From positions 1 through 47,521 of the forward strand of contig JAFODQ010000050.1 in the NCBI GenBank assembly GCA_017380615.1: a stretch of DNA of 47,521 bases, written 5' to 3'. Origin of the DNA: Clostridia bacterium. Lineage in GTDB: Bacteria; Bacillota; Clostridia; Oscillospirales; Acutalibacteraceae. A program made the translations under genes and the position numbers. Of the stretch, positions 31,150 through 41,050 are shown piece after piece. The notes below the pieces were generated by a model. That model did no database searches and was not told where the DNA came from. It saw nothing but the letters and a program-made list of their open reading frames with translations. Each line of letters starts with the position of its first letter. Within the stretch, counting starts at the first letter, position 1.

Positions 31150-33755
31150 TTTGTGTCGTACCAGGTCTTTCCACAAGCAACCTCAACAGTAAACGGAACA
31201 GACATTTCACAAGCTGTTTCCATTGTTTTCTTGAGAAGGTCTGCCACCTGCTGTGCTTGTTCTTCGGGAGCCTCAATAATCAATTCATCGTGCACCTGCA
31301 TTATGAGACGAGCCTCGGGGAATTCCTCTTTAAGACGCTCATATACTCTTATCATTGCGATTTTGATAATATCAGCTGCTGTGCCCTGAATGGGCATATT
31401 CATTGCCACCCTCTCTCCAAAGCTTCGTCTTATGGCATTTGACTCATTAAGCTCAGGGAGATATCTTCTTCTGCCGAAGAAGGTTTCTGCATATCCCTTA
31501 TCCTTGGCAGACGCTTTAGCATTCTCCATAAATGCAGCAACACCCGAATAGTTAGCAAGGTAGCCTTTAATATAACGGTCTGCCTCCTGAACAGATGTGC
31601 CGATATCCTGAGAAAGTGAAAATGCACCGATACCATAGACAATACCGAAATTGACAGCCTTTGCCTTGCGTCTGTCTGAAGAGGTTACCTCTTCAAGTGG
31701 GACTCCCATAACCTGAGAGGCTGTAACCGAATGAATATCAACACCATTCACAAATGCATCTGTCATATTCTTGTCACCTGCAAGGGCAGCAAGAACACGA
31801 AGCTCAATCTGCGAATAGTCGGCGTCAACGAGAAGACAGCCTTCCTTTGCAACAAAGAAACGCCTGAGCTCTCTGCCCTGCTCTGTCCTCACAGGAATAT
31901 TCTGAAGATTAGGCTCGGCAGAGGAAATTCTGCCTGTACGCGTTTCTGTCTGATTGAGGGTTGAATGAATTCTTCCATCATTATCAATAACCTTAAGAAG
32001 ACCCTCGCAATATGTGGATTTAAGCTTCGCCAATGCACGGTATTCGAGAATAACATTTATAATAGGATGCTTATCCCTCAAGGACTCAAGCACCTCGGCG
32101 TTTGTGGAATATCCACTTTTGGTTTTCTTTTTATGAGGAAGATTCAGCTTATCCTCATCAAAGAGAATTTCACTTAATTGCTTTGGTGAATTGAGGTTAA
32201 ATTCACACCCTGCTATTTCGTAGACAGTGGAAAGACACTCTTCAAGTCGTGCTGAAATCTTATCGTTATAATTTTCAATACCCTCTCTGTCCACAAGGAA
32301 GCCTTCTCTCTCCATTGAAGCAAGAACTCTTGCAAGAGGCAGCTCAATTTCCTTGAGAAGCTTTTCCTGATTTTTTTCCTTAATGGCGGCAAGAAGCTTT
32401 ATGCTAAGAGACTCAATCACAGCAGCAGAATGAACATAATCCTTCTCTGCCTCATAGAATTCAGTTAACTCCCCTGAATCAATCTTAACAGGACCGAGAG
32501 AATATGCTCCACAAAGGGCACTTACTGAATAATCACTTGAATTGGGATTGAGAATATATGCTGCAAGAGATGTGTCAAGCGAGAGATTGTTAACCTTTAT
32601 GCCACTTGAATCGCAGAAGCTGTAAAGCCTCTTGGAGTCATCTGTATATTTCTCAATTGACTCATCGCTGAACAAGTCGGAAACAAAGCCAAGAAACATA
32701 AAATCAGAATTCGGGGTGAGAACAACTCCATTTTCTGTTTTAAAAAGAAGATATTCAATTCCGCAATCATTATATTTAACTGTAAAATAAACCTTACCGG
32801 CTGACTTGAAATCAGAATAGAGCTTCTGATAATCTGTTTCACTGAAAAGTCTTATCATTTCAGCTTCGGATTCATCCACAGCCTGAGCCTCCTCAAAATT
32901 AAGCCTTTTGAGGATTTTGAACATTTCAAGTGATGACAGAAGCTTTGTAGCCTTAACAGCATCAGGCGCACCAATAAGGTAGGACTGAAGATTTGTATCA
33001 ATGGGTGCCTCAAGGCAGATTGTGCCCAGCTTCTTACTGAGAAACGCATTATCTTTTGAAGCTTCAAGCTTGATCCTCATTCCTGCCTTGATATCAAGGC
33101 TCTCTAAATTATCATAGATATATTCAATTGAATGGAATTTCTGTATCAGCTCCTGTGCACCCTTTTCACCGATACCTGCTACACCGGGGATATTATCGGA
33201 TGTGTCACCCTGAATTGCCTTGATATCAATAAGTTCTTCCGGTGTCACACCATAAACCTCATTGATTTTTGCACAGTCATACACAACGGTGGTGGATTTA
33301 CCCATTTTAGTGGTTGCAAGAAGAACATTTACATTGTCTCTTACAAGCTGAAGACTATCTCTGTCACCAGTGAGAATATAACAGAAATCATTCTCTCCAC
33401 AGGCTGCCGAAAGTGTGCCTAAAATATCATCTGCTTCATACCCCGGCTTCTCAACCACAGCAATACCCAAAAGACCGAGAAGCTCCTTAAGAGTCGGAAA
33501 CTGCTCAATGAGCTCCTGGGGTGCAGGCTTACGTGTGCCTTTATATTCACCATACATTTCGTGACGGAAGGTTGGATGCTTTACATCAAAAGCCACAGCA
33601 ACAGAATCAGGCTTATGCTCTTCAAGAAGACCCAGAAGAATGTTCATAAATCCGAAAATACCGTTTGTGTATTTTCCATCCTTGGTGGTGAGCAAACGGA
33701 TTCCATAATAGGCTCTGTTCAATATTGAGTTTCCGTCAATAACAAGAATTTTCAT
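31146..33755 (-). CDS. polA: DNA polymerase I
   Basis: 869-residue repair and Okazaki-processing polymerase. The 5'-nuclease domain (about 1-290) carries LVIDGNSILNRAYYG, KPGYEADDILG, ILTGDRDSLQL and IKAIQGDTSDNIPGVAGIG. The middle domain (about 300-460) lacks the Asp-x-Glu of a working 3'-5' exonuclease: at the expected place it reads KVYFTVKYNDCGIEYLLFK. The polymerase domain has motif A VDADYSQIELRVLA, motif B RRKAKAVNFGIVYGIGAFSL and motif C MQVHDELIIEAP. So it should polymerise and remove RNA/flaps but not proofread, as in Bacillus and Thermus enzymes. The start at 33755 (GAGGT site) follows mreB by 7 bases. Confidence 0.97.
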   Translation of the reverse strand: MKILVIDGNSILNRAYYGIRLLTTKDGKYTNGIFGFMNILLGLLEEHKPDSVAVAFDVKHPTFRHEMYGEYKGTRKPAPQELIEQFPTLKELLGLLGIAVVEKPGYEADDILGTLSAACGENDFCYILTGDRDSLQLVRDNVNVLLATTKMGKSTTVVYDCAKINEVYGVTPEELIDIKAIQGDTSDNIPGVAGIGEKGAQELIQKFHSIEYIYDNLESLDIKAGMRIKLEASKDNAFLSKKLGTICLEAPIDTNLQSYLIGAPDAVKATKLLSSLEMFKILKRLNFEEAQAVDESEAEMIRLFSETDYQKLYSDFKSAGKVYFTVKYNDCGIEYLLFKTENGVVLTPNSDFMFLGFVSDLFSDESIEKYTDDSKRLYSFCDSSGIKVNNLSLDTSLAAYILNPNSSDYSVSALCGAYSLGPVKIDSGELTEFYEAEKDYVHSAAVIESLSIKLLAAIKEKNQEKLLKEIELPLARVLASMEREGFLVDREGIENYNDKISARLEECLSTVYEIAGCEFNLNSPKQLSEILFDEDKLNLPHKKKTKSGYSTNAEVLESLRDKHPIINVILEYRALAKLKSTYCEGLLKVIDNDGRIHSTLNQTETRTGRISSAEPNLQNIPVRTEQGRELRRFFVAKEGCLLVDADYSQIELRVLAALAGDKNMTDAFVNGVDIHSVTASQVMGVPLEEVTSSDRRKAKAVNFGIVYGIGAFSLSQDIGTSVQEADRYIKGYLANYSGVAAFMENAKASAKDKGYAETFFGRRRYLPELNESNAIRRSFGERVAMNMPIQGTAADIIKIAMIRVYERLKEEFPEARLIMQVHDELIIEAPEEQAQQVADLLKKTMETACEMSVPFTVEVACGKTWYDTK

Positions 33756-33762
33756 AATTACC

Positions 33763-34788
33763 TCACAGATTGAGTGTTTCAAGTGTTACGAAGTGATAGC
33801 TGTTTTGCTTAAGATAGTTCTCTTCACTGAGTGCTCTCAGACAGCCCAGCGCACCTGCATCTGTCTGATTACCGGGAATCTGCACCTTGATGCCCGTGGC
33901 ATCAGCAATGCATTTATCAAGAGCATACATATTTGAAAGTCCACCACAAAGGAAAATACCATCATCGGTGATATCCCTCACAAGCTCAGGTGGGGTAATT
34001 TCAAGCACTCCCAACACAGCTCTACATATATCATCAATGCTGTCCCGAAGAGCATAGTTAATCTCCTGAGCAGTTACCTCAAAGAATTCCGGCATACCAT
34101 CTGAAAGATTTTTGCCTTTTGCAACAGCTGCAATTGTTTCATCTCGCATTCTTGCACCGGCAAGAGTATTTTTCAGTTCCCCTGCCGTGAGTCTGCCTAC
34201 GGAAATGCCACGGGTTGCCTTAAGGTGGTTTTTGATTTTCTTATCCATATCGTTTCCGCCAACAGAAACGCTTTTTGCAACCGCTATGCTCCCCATTGTT
34301 ACAACAGCAACGCTTGTTGTACCTGCACCAACATCCACAATCATTGTGCCATATGGTCTGTCAAGCATAACACCTATACCGAGAGCAGCTGCAAGAGGCT
34401 CTTCAATAAGAGTTGCTCTGCCTGCACCCGCTCTGAGCACGCAGCCAAGAATATTTCTTTTTTCAAGATTTGTGATGCCTGCAGGCATGGTGGCAACAAC
34501 GGTGGGCTTGAATATTTTGTTTTTACAGATTCTGTCAAGAAAAACCTTGAGAAGCTTTTCGGTGTTCTCAAGCTCGGAAACCCCACCACTGAGAATGGGC
34601 TTCACAAGCTGAATTGCATCAGGACAGCGACCTGTCATTTCAAGTGCTTTTTCTCCTGCTTCAAGAACAAGCCCCGTTTCCCTTTCAAGGGCAATAACAG
34701 AAGGCTCACGCAGCACGACGCCTTTACCCTCAACTGCAGCTGTGATGTAGCCCGTGCCGATATCAAGACCGATTTTCATACCAACCAT
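33763..34788 (-). CDS. mreB: MreB/Mbl-family actin-like rod-shape protein
   Basis: 341-residue bacterial actin. Phosphate-1 loop GLDIGTGYITAAVEG is at about 7-21. MPAGITNLEKRNILGCVLRAGAGRATLIEEPLAAALGIG and phosphate-2 MIVDVGAGTTSVAVV follow. GIFLCGGLSNMYALDKCIADATG forms the adenosine motif. The N-terminus lacks the long amphipathic helix of some MreBs. It could equally be Mbl or MreBH; no mreC or mreD is next to it. It is followed directly by polA. ATG at 34788 is used because AGGTG lies 5 bases upstream. Confidence 0.9.
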   Translation of the reverse strand: MVGMKIGLDIGTGYITAAVEGKGVVLREPSVIALERETGLVLEAGEKALEMTGRCPDAIQLVKPILSGGVSELENTEKLLKVFLDRICKNKIFKPTVVATMPAGITNLEKRNILGCVLRAGAGRATLIEEPLAAALGIGVMLDRPYGTMIVDVGAGTTSVAVVTMGSIAVAKSVSVGGNDMDKKIKNHLKATRGISVGRLTAGELKNTLAGARMRDETIAAVAKGKNLSDGMPEFFEVTAQEINYALRDSIDDICRAVLGVLEITPPELVRDITDDGIFLCGGLSNMYALDKCIADATGIKVQIPGNQTDAGALGCLRALSEENYLKQNSYHFVTLETLNL

Positions 34789-34822
34789 TGTTTCACCTCA
34801 TTTCATAAACATCTATCATATA

Positions 34823-34851
34823 ATTATATACCAGATTGCTTTTTTTGTAAA
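34823..34851 (-). promoter_or_regulatory. Promoter of mreB-polA-rimI-tsaD
   Basis: Minus-strand -35 TTTACA (34846-34851), 17-base spacer, -10 TATAAT (34823-34828). The -35 lies inside TTGTTTACAAA, which is repeated in the divergent WYL-gene promoter. Confidence 0.65.
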
Positions 34852-34884
34852 CAAGAAAACCACGATTATTTGATTGTTTACAAA
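34844..34884. repeat. Inverted 11-bp repeats in the mreB/WYL divergent promoter region
   Basis: TTTGTAAACAA (34844-34854) and its reverse complement TTGTTTACAAA (34874-34884) are perfect copies, 19 bases apart. Each covers a -35 box of the two divergent promoters. An operator for a shared regulator, perhaps the WYL protein, is possible. Confidence 0.5.
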
Positions 34885-34905
34885 GGGAGATTTTTATTGT
34901 ACAAT
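34877..34905 (+). promoter_or_regulatory. Promoter of the WYL regulator gene
   Basis: -35 TTTACA (34877-34882), 17-base spacer, -10 TACAAT (34900-34905), 39 bases before the ATG at 34944. Confidence 0.6.
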
Positions 34906-34943
34906 GAATGAGACAATACAAATATTTTCTTGGAGGAAATTAC

Positions 34944-35945
34944 ATGGCAGGCGTAAAAAATTCAAAGCTTAAGCTTTTATATCTCGCAGAGATTTTCGAG
35001 AAGAAAACTGATGAAAACCACTACATCACTGCAACTCAGCTTTGTGATGAGCTTGAAAAGATGGGTATTCAAGCAGAGAGAAAATCCATATATAAGGATA
35101 TTGATGTTTTGCGCGAATATGGCTATGATATCATTCACGAAGGCGCAAGAAACAGTGGTGGATATTTCCTTGGTGCAAGGAAATTTGAGCTTGCTGAAAT
35201 CAGACTTTTAGCCGATGCTGTGCAGGCTGCAAACTTCATTTCGCAAAAGAAAACAAACCAGCTTCTCACAAAAATTGAGAGCTTTGCAAGTGAAAAACAG
35301 GCAAAAATTCTTCACTCTCAGGTTTATGTTGATAACAGACCTAAATGCAAAAATGAAGAGATTTATTACACCATAAGTCTTCTCGATGAAGCCATCACCA
35401 AGGGTGTGAAGGTCAGCTTTACATACACAAGAAGAAAGATTACCGATGAATTTAAAACAGCAAACGAAGAAAAAACATTCACCGTAAGTCCTTATGCACT
35501 CATCTGGTCCGAGGACCATTATTATGTTGTGTGCAACAACGAAAAATATGATAACCTTATGCATCTTAGAATTGATAGAATAAAGCATCTCACTGTAAAA
35601 AATGAAAAATACCGTCACTTCTCCGAGGTTTCTAATTACAAAAACAGCTTTGACTCTGCTGACTATGCTTCAAAGCTCTTTAATATGTATAGTGGCGAGC
35701 AGAAGCCTATGGAGCTTATCTGTGAAAACGAGCTTCTTGAAACAATGCTTGACCGTTTCGGTGAAAGAGTGAAGGTGCAGAAGGTTGATGATAATAGCTT
35801 TCTCTTAAGAACAAATGCTGTTGTCAGCGATGGTCTTGCAGCATGGGTGCTTCAGTTTGGCGGAAGAGTAACCGTAAAAATGCCCAAGGAGCTTATCAGA
35901 TCCGTTAAGGAAAAGGCCCATGATTTACTTGATAAATACGAATAA
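34944..35945 (+). CDS. WYL-domain transcriptional regulator
   Basis: 333-residue regulator. The N-terminal winged helix-turn-helix (about 1-80) reads YITATQLCDELEKMGIQAERKSIYKDIDVLREYGYDI. The WYL domain (about 140-230) has the FTVSPYALIWSEDHYYVVCNNEKYDNLMHLRIDRI core. The C-terminal WCX-like extension reaches residue 333. WYL proteins sense nucleic acids or nucleotides, or bind partner factors, and are transcription regulators in defence, DNA damage and metabolism; the ligand here is unknown. The start at 34944 has GGAGG 7 bases upstream. It diverges from mreB, with matched sequences in the two promoters. Confidence 0.9.
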   Translation: MAGVKNSKLKLLYLAEIFEKKTDENHYITATQLCDELEKMGIQAERKSIYKDIDVLREYGYDIIHEGARNSGGYFLGARKFELAEIRLLADAVQAANFISQKKTNQLLTKIESFASEKQAKILHSQVYVDNRPKCKNEEIYYTISLLDEAITKGVKVSFTYTRRKITDEFKTANEEKTFTVSPYALIWSEDHYYVVCNNEKYDNLMHLRIDRIKHLTVKNEKYRHFSEVSNYKNSFDSADYASKLFNMYSGEQKPMELICENELLETMLDRFGERVKVQKVDDNSFLLRTNAVVSDGLAAWVLQFGGRVTVKMPKELIRSVKEKAHDLLDKYE

Positions 35946-35960
35946 TACATTCATAAAACA

Positions 35961-35994
35961 AAAACTCGGTTCCCTTACGGAAACCGAGTTTTTT
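35961..35994. terminator. Bidirectional terminator between WYL gene and purL
   Basis: A stem AAAACTCGGTT / AACCGAGTTTT (35961-35971, 35982-35992) with a short upper stem CC/GG and TTAC loop. T-run on the plus strand, A-run before the stem for minus-strand use. Ends the purine operon and the WYL transcript. Confidence 0.87.
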
Positions 35995-36003
35995 AATTTG
36001 GAA

Positions 36004-39000
36004 TTATTTGTAATACTCAACAGCAGCCTTGAACATCTTGATATCGTAGTTACCGGGAACATTCTTATAAAGACCATCACCGATACGCTCGCTGTGACCC
36101 ATTTTACCAAACACTCTGCCATCAGGTGATGTAATACCCTCAATAGCAAACATTGAATCATTTGGATTGAAATGAACATCGCTTGTGGCATTGCCTTCAA
36201 GGTCAACATACTGTGTTGCAATCTGACCGTTTGCTGCAAGCTCTCTGATAAGCTCTTCACTTGCAAGGAAACGACCCTCACCATGAGAGATCGGCACATT
36301 ATAAATCTCTCCAACCTCTGTGAGCGCAAGCCATGGAGACTTGTTGGAAGCGATTCTTGTCTGCACAATTCTTGACTGGTGACGAGCAATTGTGTTGTAT
36401 GTAAGCGTCGGGCAATTCTCATCTGTGTCGATAATCTTTCCATAAGGAACAAGCCCCAATTTAATGAGTGCCTGGAAACCGTTACAGATACCACACATGA
36501 GACCGTCTCTGTTTTCAAGAAGGTCTGTTACACCGTCTTTAACGGCTGCATTACGGAAGAATGCTGTGATAAACTTACCTGAACCATCAGGCTCATCACC
36601 ACCTGAGAAGCCACCGGGGATGAAAATCATCTGAGCATCCTTGAGCTTTGTAGCAAATTCATTTACACTCTCTGTGATGCCTGCTGATGTTCTGTTCTTG
36701 ATAACAATGATTTCGGGCTCAGCACCTGCATCACGAACAGCCTTTGCTGAATCGAACTCACAGTTTGTGCCGGGGAATGCCGGAATGAGAATCTTTGGCT
36801 TTGCAACCTTGATTGCAGGAGCCTTACGCTCTGTTGCTGAGAATGAGAAGTTTTCAACCTTTGTGCCTGTGTCTGCAATATTGCAGCTATAAACACTTTC
36901 AAGCTTATCCTCATAAATCTTGAGAACATCTGTAAGATCAAGACTTTCACCACCAAGTGTGAACACAGCCTTTTCTGTCACTGTACCGATAAACTCACCA
37001 TCGATATCCTCAGTTGCTTCAAGGATAAATGAAGCGTAGTTATATTTAAAGAGGTTTTCAACGGTCTGAGAAGCATCGAAATCAAAGCCGAAGCCGTTAC
37101 CAAACGCCATCTTCATAATTGCCTCTGCAATACCACCCATACCTGGTGTGTAGCAGGAAACAGCCTTGCCCTCACGAAGAAGTGCACAAACTGTGTCAAA
37201 TACCTTAAGAAGAGAGGCTGTAACAGGAAGTCCGTTTTCATCCATTTCAGGCTTAACAAGATAAACCTTGTTACCTGCCTTTTTGAATTCAGGAGAAACG
37301 ATATCCTTAACCTTTTCTGTTGTAACAGCAAATGAAACGAGTGTAGGAGGAACATCGAGATCTTCGAATGTACCACTCATGGAGTCCTTACCGCCGATTG
37401 AGCCTACACCAAGCTCCTTCTGTGCTTCAAAAGCACCGAGAAGTGCTGCAAGTGGCTTACCCCAACGCTTTGGCTCTTTGTTTACTCTCTCAAAATATTC
37501 CTGGAATGTGAGATATACATCCTCGAACTTTGCACCTGTGGCAATAAGCTTACAGATTGACTCAACCACAGCAAGATACGCACCATGATATGGGCTCTTT
37601 TCTGTGATGAATGGGTTGTATCCCCATGACATAAGTGAGCAATCATCTGTATGCTTTTTCTCAACGGATATCTTCTGTACCATTGCCTGAATTGGTGTGA
37701 GCTGATACTTACCACCGAATGGCATAAGCACTGTACCTGCACCGATTGTTGAGTCAAAACGCTCTGAAAGACCACGCTTTGAGCAGATGTTAAGGTCATC
37801 TGCCATAGCCTTCATATTATCTGTGAAGCTGCCGCTGATTTCTTTATCAAAGCTCTGTGGCTTTGCAGCTTCAACATCAACGTGCTTGTCTGCACCGTTT
37901 GAGTTAAGGAATTCTCTCTTGATATCACAGATAACCTTGCCGTTCCATGTCATAACAAGTCTTGGATCTTCAGTTACCTCTGCAACAGGACAAGCCTGAA
38001 GGTTTTCTGTTGCTGCGAGTTCAAGGAATTTACCAACATTTTCTTTTTCGATAACAACAGCCATTCTCTCCTGAGATTCGGAGATAGCAAGCTCTGTACC
38101 ATCAAGACCTTCATATTTTTTCGGAACTGCGTTAAGGTCAATCTTAAGACCATCTGCAAGCTCACCAATTGCAACCGATACGCCACCGGCACCAAAGTCA
38201 TTGCAACGCTTGATCATCTGAGTTGCTTCTTTATTTCTGAACAATCTCTGAAGCTTTCTTTCTTCAGGAGCATTACCCTTCTGAACCTCAGCACCACAGG
38301 TTTCAAGAGAATCTGCTGTGTGAGATTTTGAAGAGCCTGTTGCACCACCACAGCCATCACGACCTGTTGAGCCGCCGAGAAGAATAACAACATCTCCCGG
38401 AGCAGGACACTCACGGCGAACATTTTCCTGAGGAGCTGCTGCAACAACAGCACCGATTTCCATACGCTTTGCAGCATAACCCGGATGATAAAGCTCATCT
38501 ACGATACCTGTTGCAAGACCAATCTGGTTACCGTATGAAGAATAACCTGCAGCAGCAGTTGTAACGATTGTACGCTGAGGAAGCTTGCCCTTGATTGTTT
38601 CTGAAACAGGCTTCAATGGATCTGCTGCACCTGTAACACGCATTGCACCGTAAACATAAGCACGACCTGAAAGTGGGTCACGGATTGCACCACCGATACA
38701 GGTTGCTGCACCACCGAATGGCTCGATTTCTGTTGGGTGGTTATGAGTTTCGTTCTTAAATAAGAGAAGCCATGGCTCTGAAACACCATCAACATCAACA
38801 TTGATTTTAACTGTGCAGGCATTGATTTCTTCTGATTCGTCAAGCTTATCAAGCTTACCGTTAACCTTAAGATATTTAACAGCAACAGTTGCAAGATCCA
38901 TGAGACAGATTGGCTTTGTTCTTCCAAGCTCTTTTCTCACATTGAGATAATCCTCATAAGCAGACTGGAGAAGCTCATCCTCAAACTTAACACTGTCAAT

Positions 39001-39690
39001 AACTGTGAGGAAGGTTGTGTGACGACAGTGGTCTGACCAATATGTGTCAATCATTCTGATTTCTGTGATTGTTGGGTCACGATCTTCAGATTTGAAATAC
39101 TGCTGACAGAATGCGATATCATCTGCATCCATTGCAAGACCATAATCCTTAACAAAATTCTCAAGACCTGCTCGGTCAAGGGCGATAAAGCCGGTGAGAG
39201 TTTCAACCTCAGTTGGAATATCATAATTCATTGCAAGAGTCTCAGGCTTCTCAAGTGTTGCCTCTCTTGCTTCAACAGGGTTAATAACATATTTTTTGAT
39301 CTCTGCAATATCTTCTGCAGAAAGGTTACCGTAAAGAGCATAAACCTTTGCACTCTTTACTGTAGGACGCTCACCCTGTGAGATAATCTGAATACACTGT
39401 GCAGCTGAATCTGCTCTCTGGTCAAACTGACCGGGAAGGAACTCAACAGCAAAGACAGTTGCACCACTTAAATCAACATCTGCAGATGCGATGTCGAGCT
39501 GAGGCTCTGAAAATACTGTTTTGATAGCATAGCTGAAAAGCTCCTCAGTGATATTTTCAGCATCATAACGATTTATAACTCTAACATCTTCAAGACTTTT
39601 AATGCCGAGAAGTGTACGAGCATCATTCAAAAGAGACTTTGCTTCATTTGCAAGCTCTTTTTTCTTTTCAACAAATACTCTGAATACCAT
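36004..39690 (-). CDS. purL: Phosphoribosylformylglycinamidine synthase PurL, single-chain form with C-terminal glutaminase
   Basis: 1228-residue fusion of the FGAM synthase and its glutaminase (the PurL + PurQ content of other Firmicutes). The synthase half has DTYWSDHCRHTTF near 219-231, NETHNHPTEIEPFGGAATCIGGAIRDPLSGRA, and GGKDSMSGTFEDL. The glutaminase starts near 965 with PKILIPAFPGTNCEFDSAKAVRDAG; its Cys nucleophile is in GLMCGICNGFQAL, and the C-terminal ISHGEGRF supplies the catalytic His. The clostridial single-chain form lacks a purS gene. It is the last gene of the pur operon, 3 bases after purD, with a GGAGG site. A terminator follows. Confidence 0.97.
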   Translation of the reverse strand: MVFRVFVEKKKELANEAKSLLNDARTLLGIKSLEDVRVINRYDAENITEELFSYAIKTVFSEPQLDIASADVDLSGATVFAVEFLPGQFDQRADSAAQCIQIISQGERPTVKSAKVYALYGNLSAEDIAEIKKYVINPVEAREATLEKPETLAMNYDIPTEVETLTGFIALDRAGLENFVKDYGLAMDADDIAFCQQYFKSEDRDPTITEIRMIDTYWSDHCRHTTFLTVIDSVKFEDELLQSAYEDYLNVRKELGRTKPICLMDLATVAVKYLKVNGKLDKLDESEEINACTVKINVDVDGVSEPWLLLFKNETHNHPTEIEPFGGAATCIGGAIRDPLSGRAYVYGAMRVTGAADPLKPVSETIKGKLPQRTIVTTAAAGYSSYGNQIGLATGIVDELYHPGYAAKRMEIGAVVAAAPQENVRRECPAPGDVVILLGGSTGRDGCGGATGSSKSHTADSLETCGAEVQKGNAPEERKLQRLFRNKEATQMIKRCNDFGAGGVSVAIGELADGLKIDLNAVPKKYEGLDGTELAISESQERMAVVIEKENVGKFLELAATENLQACPVAEVTEDPRLVMTWNGKVICDIKREFLNSNGADKHVDVEAAKPQSFDKEISGSFTDNMKAMADDLNICSKRGLSERFDSTIGAGTVLMPFGGKYQLTPIQAMVQKISVEKKHTDDCSLMSWGYNPFITEKSPYHGAYLAVVESICKLIATGAKFEDVYLTFQEYFERVNKEPKRWGKPLAALLGAFEAQKELGVGSIGGKDSMSGTFEDLDVPPTLVSFAVTTEKVKDIVSPEFKKAGNKVYLVKPEMDENGLPVTASLLKVFDTVCALLREGKAVSCYTPGMGGIAEAIMKMAFGNGFGFDFDASQTVENLFKYNYASFILEATEDIDGEFIGTVTEKAVFTLGGESLDLTDVLKIYEDKLESVYSCNIADTGTKVENFSFSATERKAPAIKVAKPKILIPAFPGTNCEFDSAKAVRDAGAEPEIIVIKNRTSAGITESVNEFATKLKDAQMIFIPGGFSGGDEPDGSGKFITAFFRNAAVKDGVTDLLENRDGLMCGICNGFQALIKLGLVPYGKIIDTDENCPTLTYNTIARHQSRIVQTRIASNKSPWLALTEVGEIYNVPISHGEGRFLASEELIRELAANGQIATQYVDLEGNATSDVHFNPNDSMFAIEGITSPDGRVFGKMGHSERIGDGLYKNVPGNYDIKMFKAAVEYYK

Positions 39691-39693
39691 TTC

Positions 39694-40962
39694 TTAATCC
39701 TCCAATACTGCAAGGGCTTTTGCACCGATATCACTACGATAAAATGCATTGTCAAAGTGAATTTTCTTAACAAGGCTGTATGAGCTTTCAACTGCTGATT
39801 TCAAATTTTCCTCAACAGCCGTAACACCAAGAACTCTTCCTCCGTTTGTGAGAAGCTTTGAGTCCTTGAGAACAGCACCTGCAACATAAACATTGTTTTC
39901 AATCTCTGCAGGGATTGTCAGTTCAAAGCCCTTTTCATAGCTCTGTGGATAGCCTGCAGATGCCATAATAACACAAGCAGCACTCTTGTTACTGAACTTA
40001 ACCTCAAGCTCACCGAGTCTTCCCTCTGTCACAGCCATCATAACAGTTAAAAGATCGCTTTCAAGAAGAGGAAGCACAACCTGTGTTTCAGGGTCACCGA
40101 AGCGGCAGTTATACTCAATCACCTTGGGTCCCTTTGGCGTAATCATAAGTCCGAAGTAAAGACAACCCTTGAATGTTCTGCCTTCGTTATTCATTGCATT
40201 GATTGTAGGTAAAAAGATCTTTTCCATACACTCTGCAGCAACTGACGCTGTGTAATATGGGTTTGGAGCTATTGTGCCCATACCACCTGTATTGAGGCCT
40301 GTATCGTTATCCCCTGCACGCTTGTGGTCCATGGAGGAAACCATAGGAGCAACTGTCTTGCCATCTGTAAAGGCGAGCACCGAAACCTCAGGTCCTGTGA
40401 GGAACTCCTCGATAACAATATTGTCACCACTTGAGCCGAATGCCTTGTCCTGCATCATGGAAACAACAGCAGCCTTAGCCTCTTCTCTTGTCTGTGCAAT
40501 GATAACACCCTTTCCCAGTGCAAGACCATCAGCCTTGATAACTGTGGGAACAGGAGCTGTTTCAAGATACGCGAGAGCTGCCTGCATATCATTGAAAACC
40601 TCATACTCTGCTGTGGGGATACCATATTTTTTCATAAGGTTTTTTGAGAAAACCTTACTACCCTCTATGATTGCTGCATTTGCTCTTGGTCCGAAGCAAG
40701 GAATCCCCTTCGCCTCAAGAGCATCCACACAGCCGAGCACAAGTGGATCATCAGGTGCCACAACAGCATAATCAATTGCGTTTGTAACAGCAAATTCTAC
40801 GATTTTGTCAATCTCCTTTGCACCGATATCAACAAGTGTGGCATCCTTTGCCATACCACCGTTACCGGGGAGCGCAAAAATCTCTGTTACAGATTTATTC
40901 TCTTTAATTTTCTTGATGATAGCGTGTTCTCTTCCGCCACCACCAACAACCATTATTTTCAT
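39694..40962 (-). CDS. purD: Phosphoribosylamine-glycine ligase PurD
   Basis: 422-residue ATP-grasp enzyme of purine step 2. It opens MKIMVVGGGGREHAIIKKI. VVAPDDPLVLGCVDALEAKGIPCFGP, FSKNLMKKYGIPTAEYEVF and ADGLALGKGVIIAQ are ATP-grasp and substrate segments. EYNCRFGDPETQVVLPLL holds the metal ligands. The length fits. It follows a 194-base gap with a palindromic repeat after purH' and has an AGGTA-type ribosome site. Confidence 0.97.
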   Translation of the reverse strand: MKIMVVGGGGREHAIIKKIKENKSVTEIFALPGNGGMAKDATLVDIGAKEIDKIVEFAVTNAIDYAVVAPDDPLVLGCVDALEAKGIPCFGPRANAAIIEGSKVFSKNLMKKYGIPTAEYEVFNDMQAALAYLETAPVPTVIKADGLALGKGVIIAQTREEAKAAVVSMMQDKAFGSSGDNIVIEEFLTGPEVSVLAFTDGKTVAPMVSSMDHKRAGDNDTGLNTGGMGTIAPNPYYTASVAAECMEKIFLPTINAMNNEGRTFKGCLYFGLMITPKGPKVIEYNCRFGDPETQVVLPLLESDLLTVMMAVTEGRLGELEVKFSNKSAACVIMASAGYPQSYEKGFELTIPAEIENNVYVAGAVLKDSKLLTNGGRVLGVTAVEENLKSAVESSYSLVKKIHFDNAFYRSDIGAKALAVLED

Positions 40963-41008
40963 AAATATACCTCAATCAATGGAAGATATTGTTTTGTTTT
41001 TTCATTTG

Positions 41009-41042
41009 CACCAAGCACTGAAGGGACGCGTGGGCAAATTTA
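41009..41042. repeat. Partial second copy of the palindromic repeat arm
   Basis: The 34 bases here match the right arm of the neighbouring palindrome (41117-41150) with a few mismatches and one gap: both contain AGCAC, then GGGACGC, then GGGCAAATTTATT. Confidence 0.65.
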
Positions 41043-41050
41043 TTAATACT

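Noticed and set aside
34225..34911. 228-codon open frame on the plus strand
   Set aside because: Antisense to mreB, with no ribosome site and no recognisable family; composition is typical of a shadow frame.
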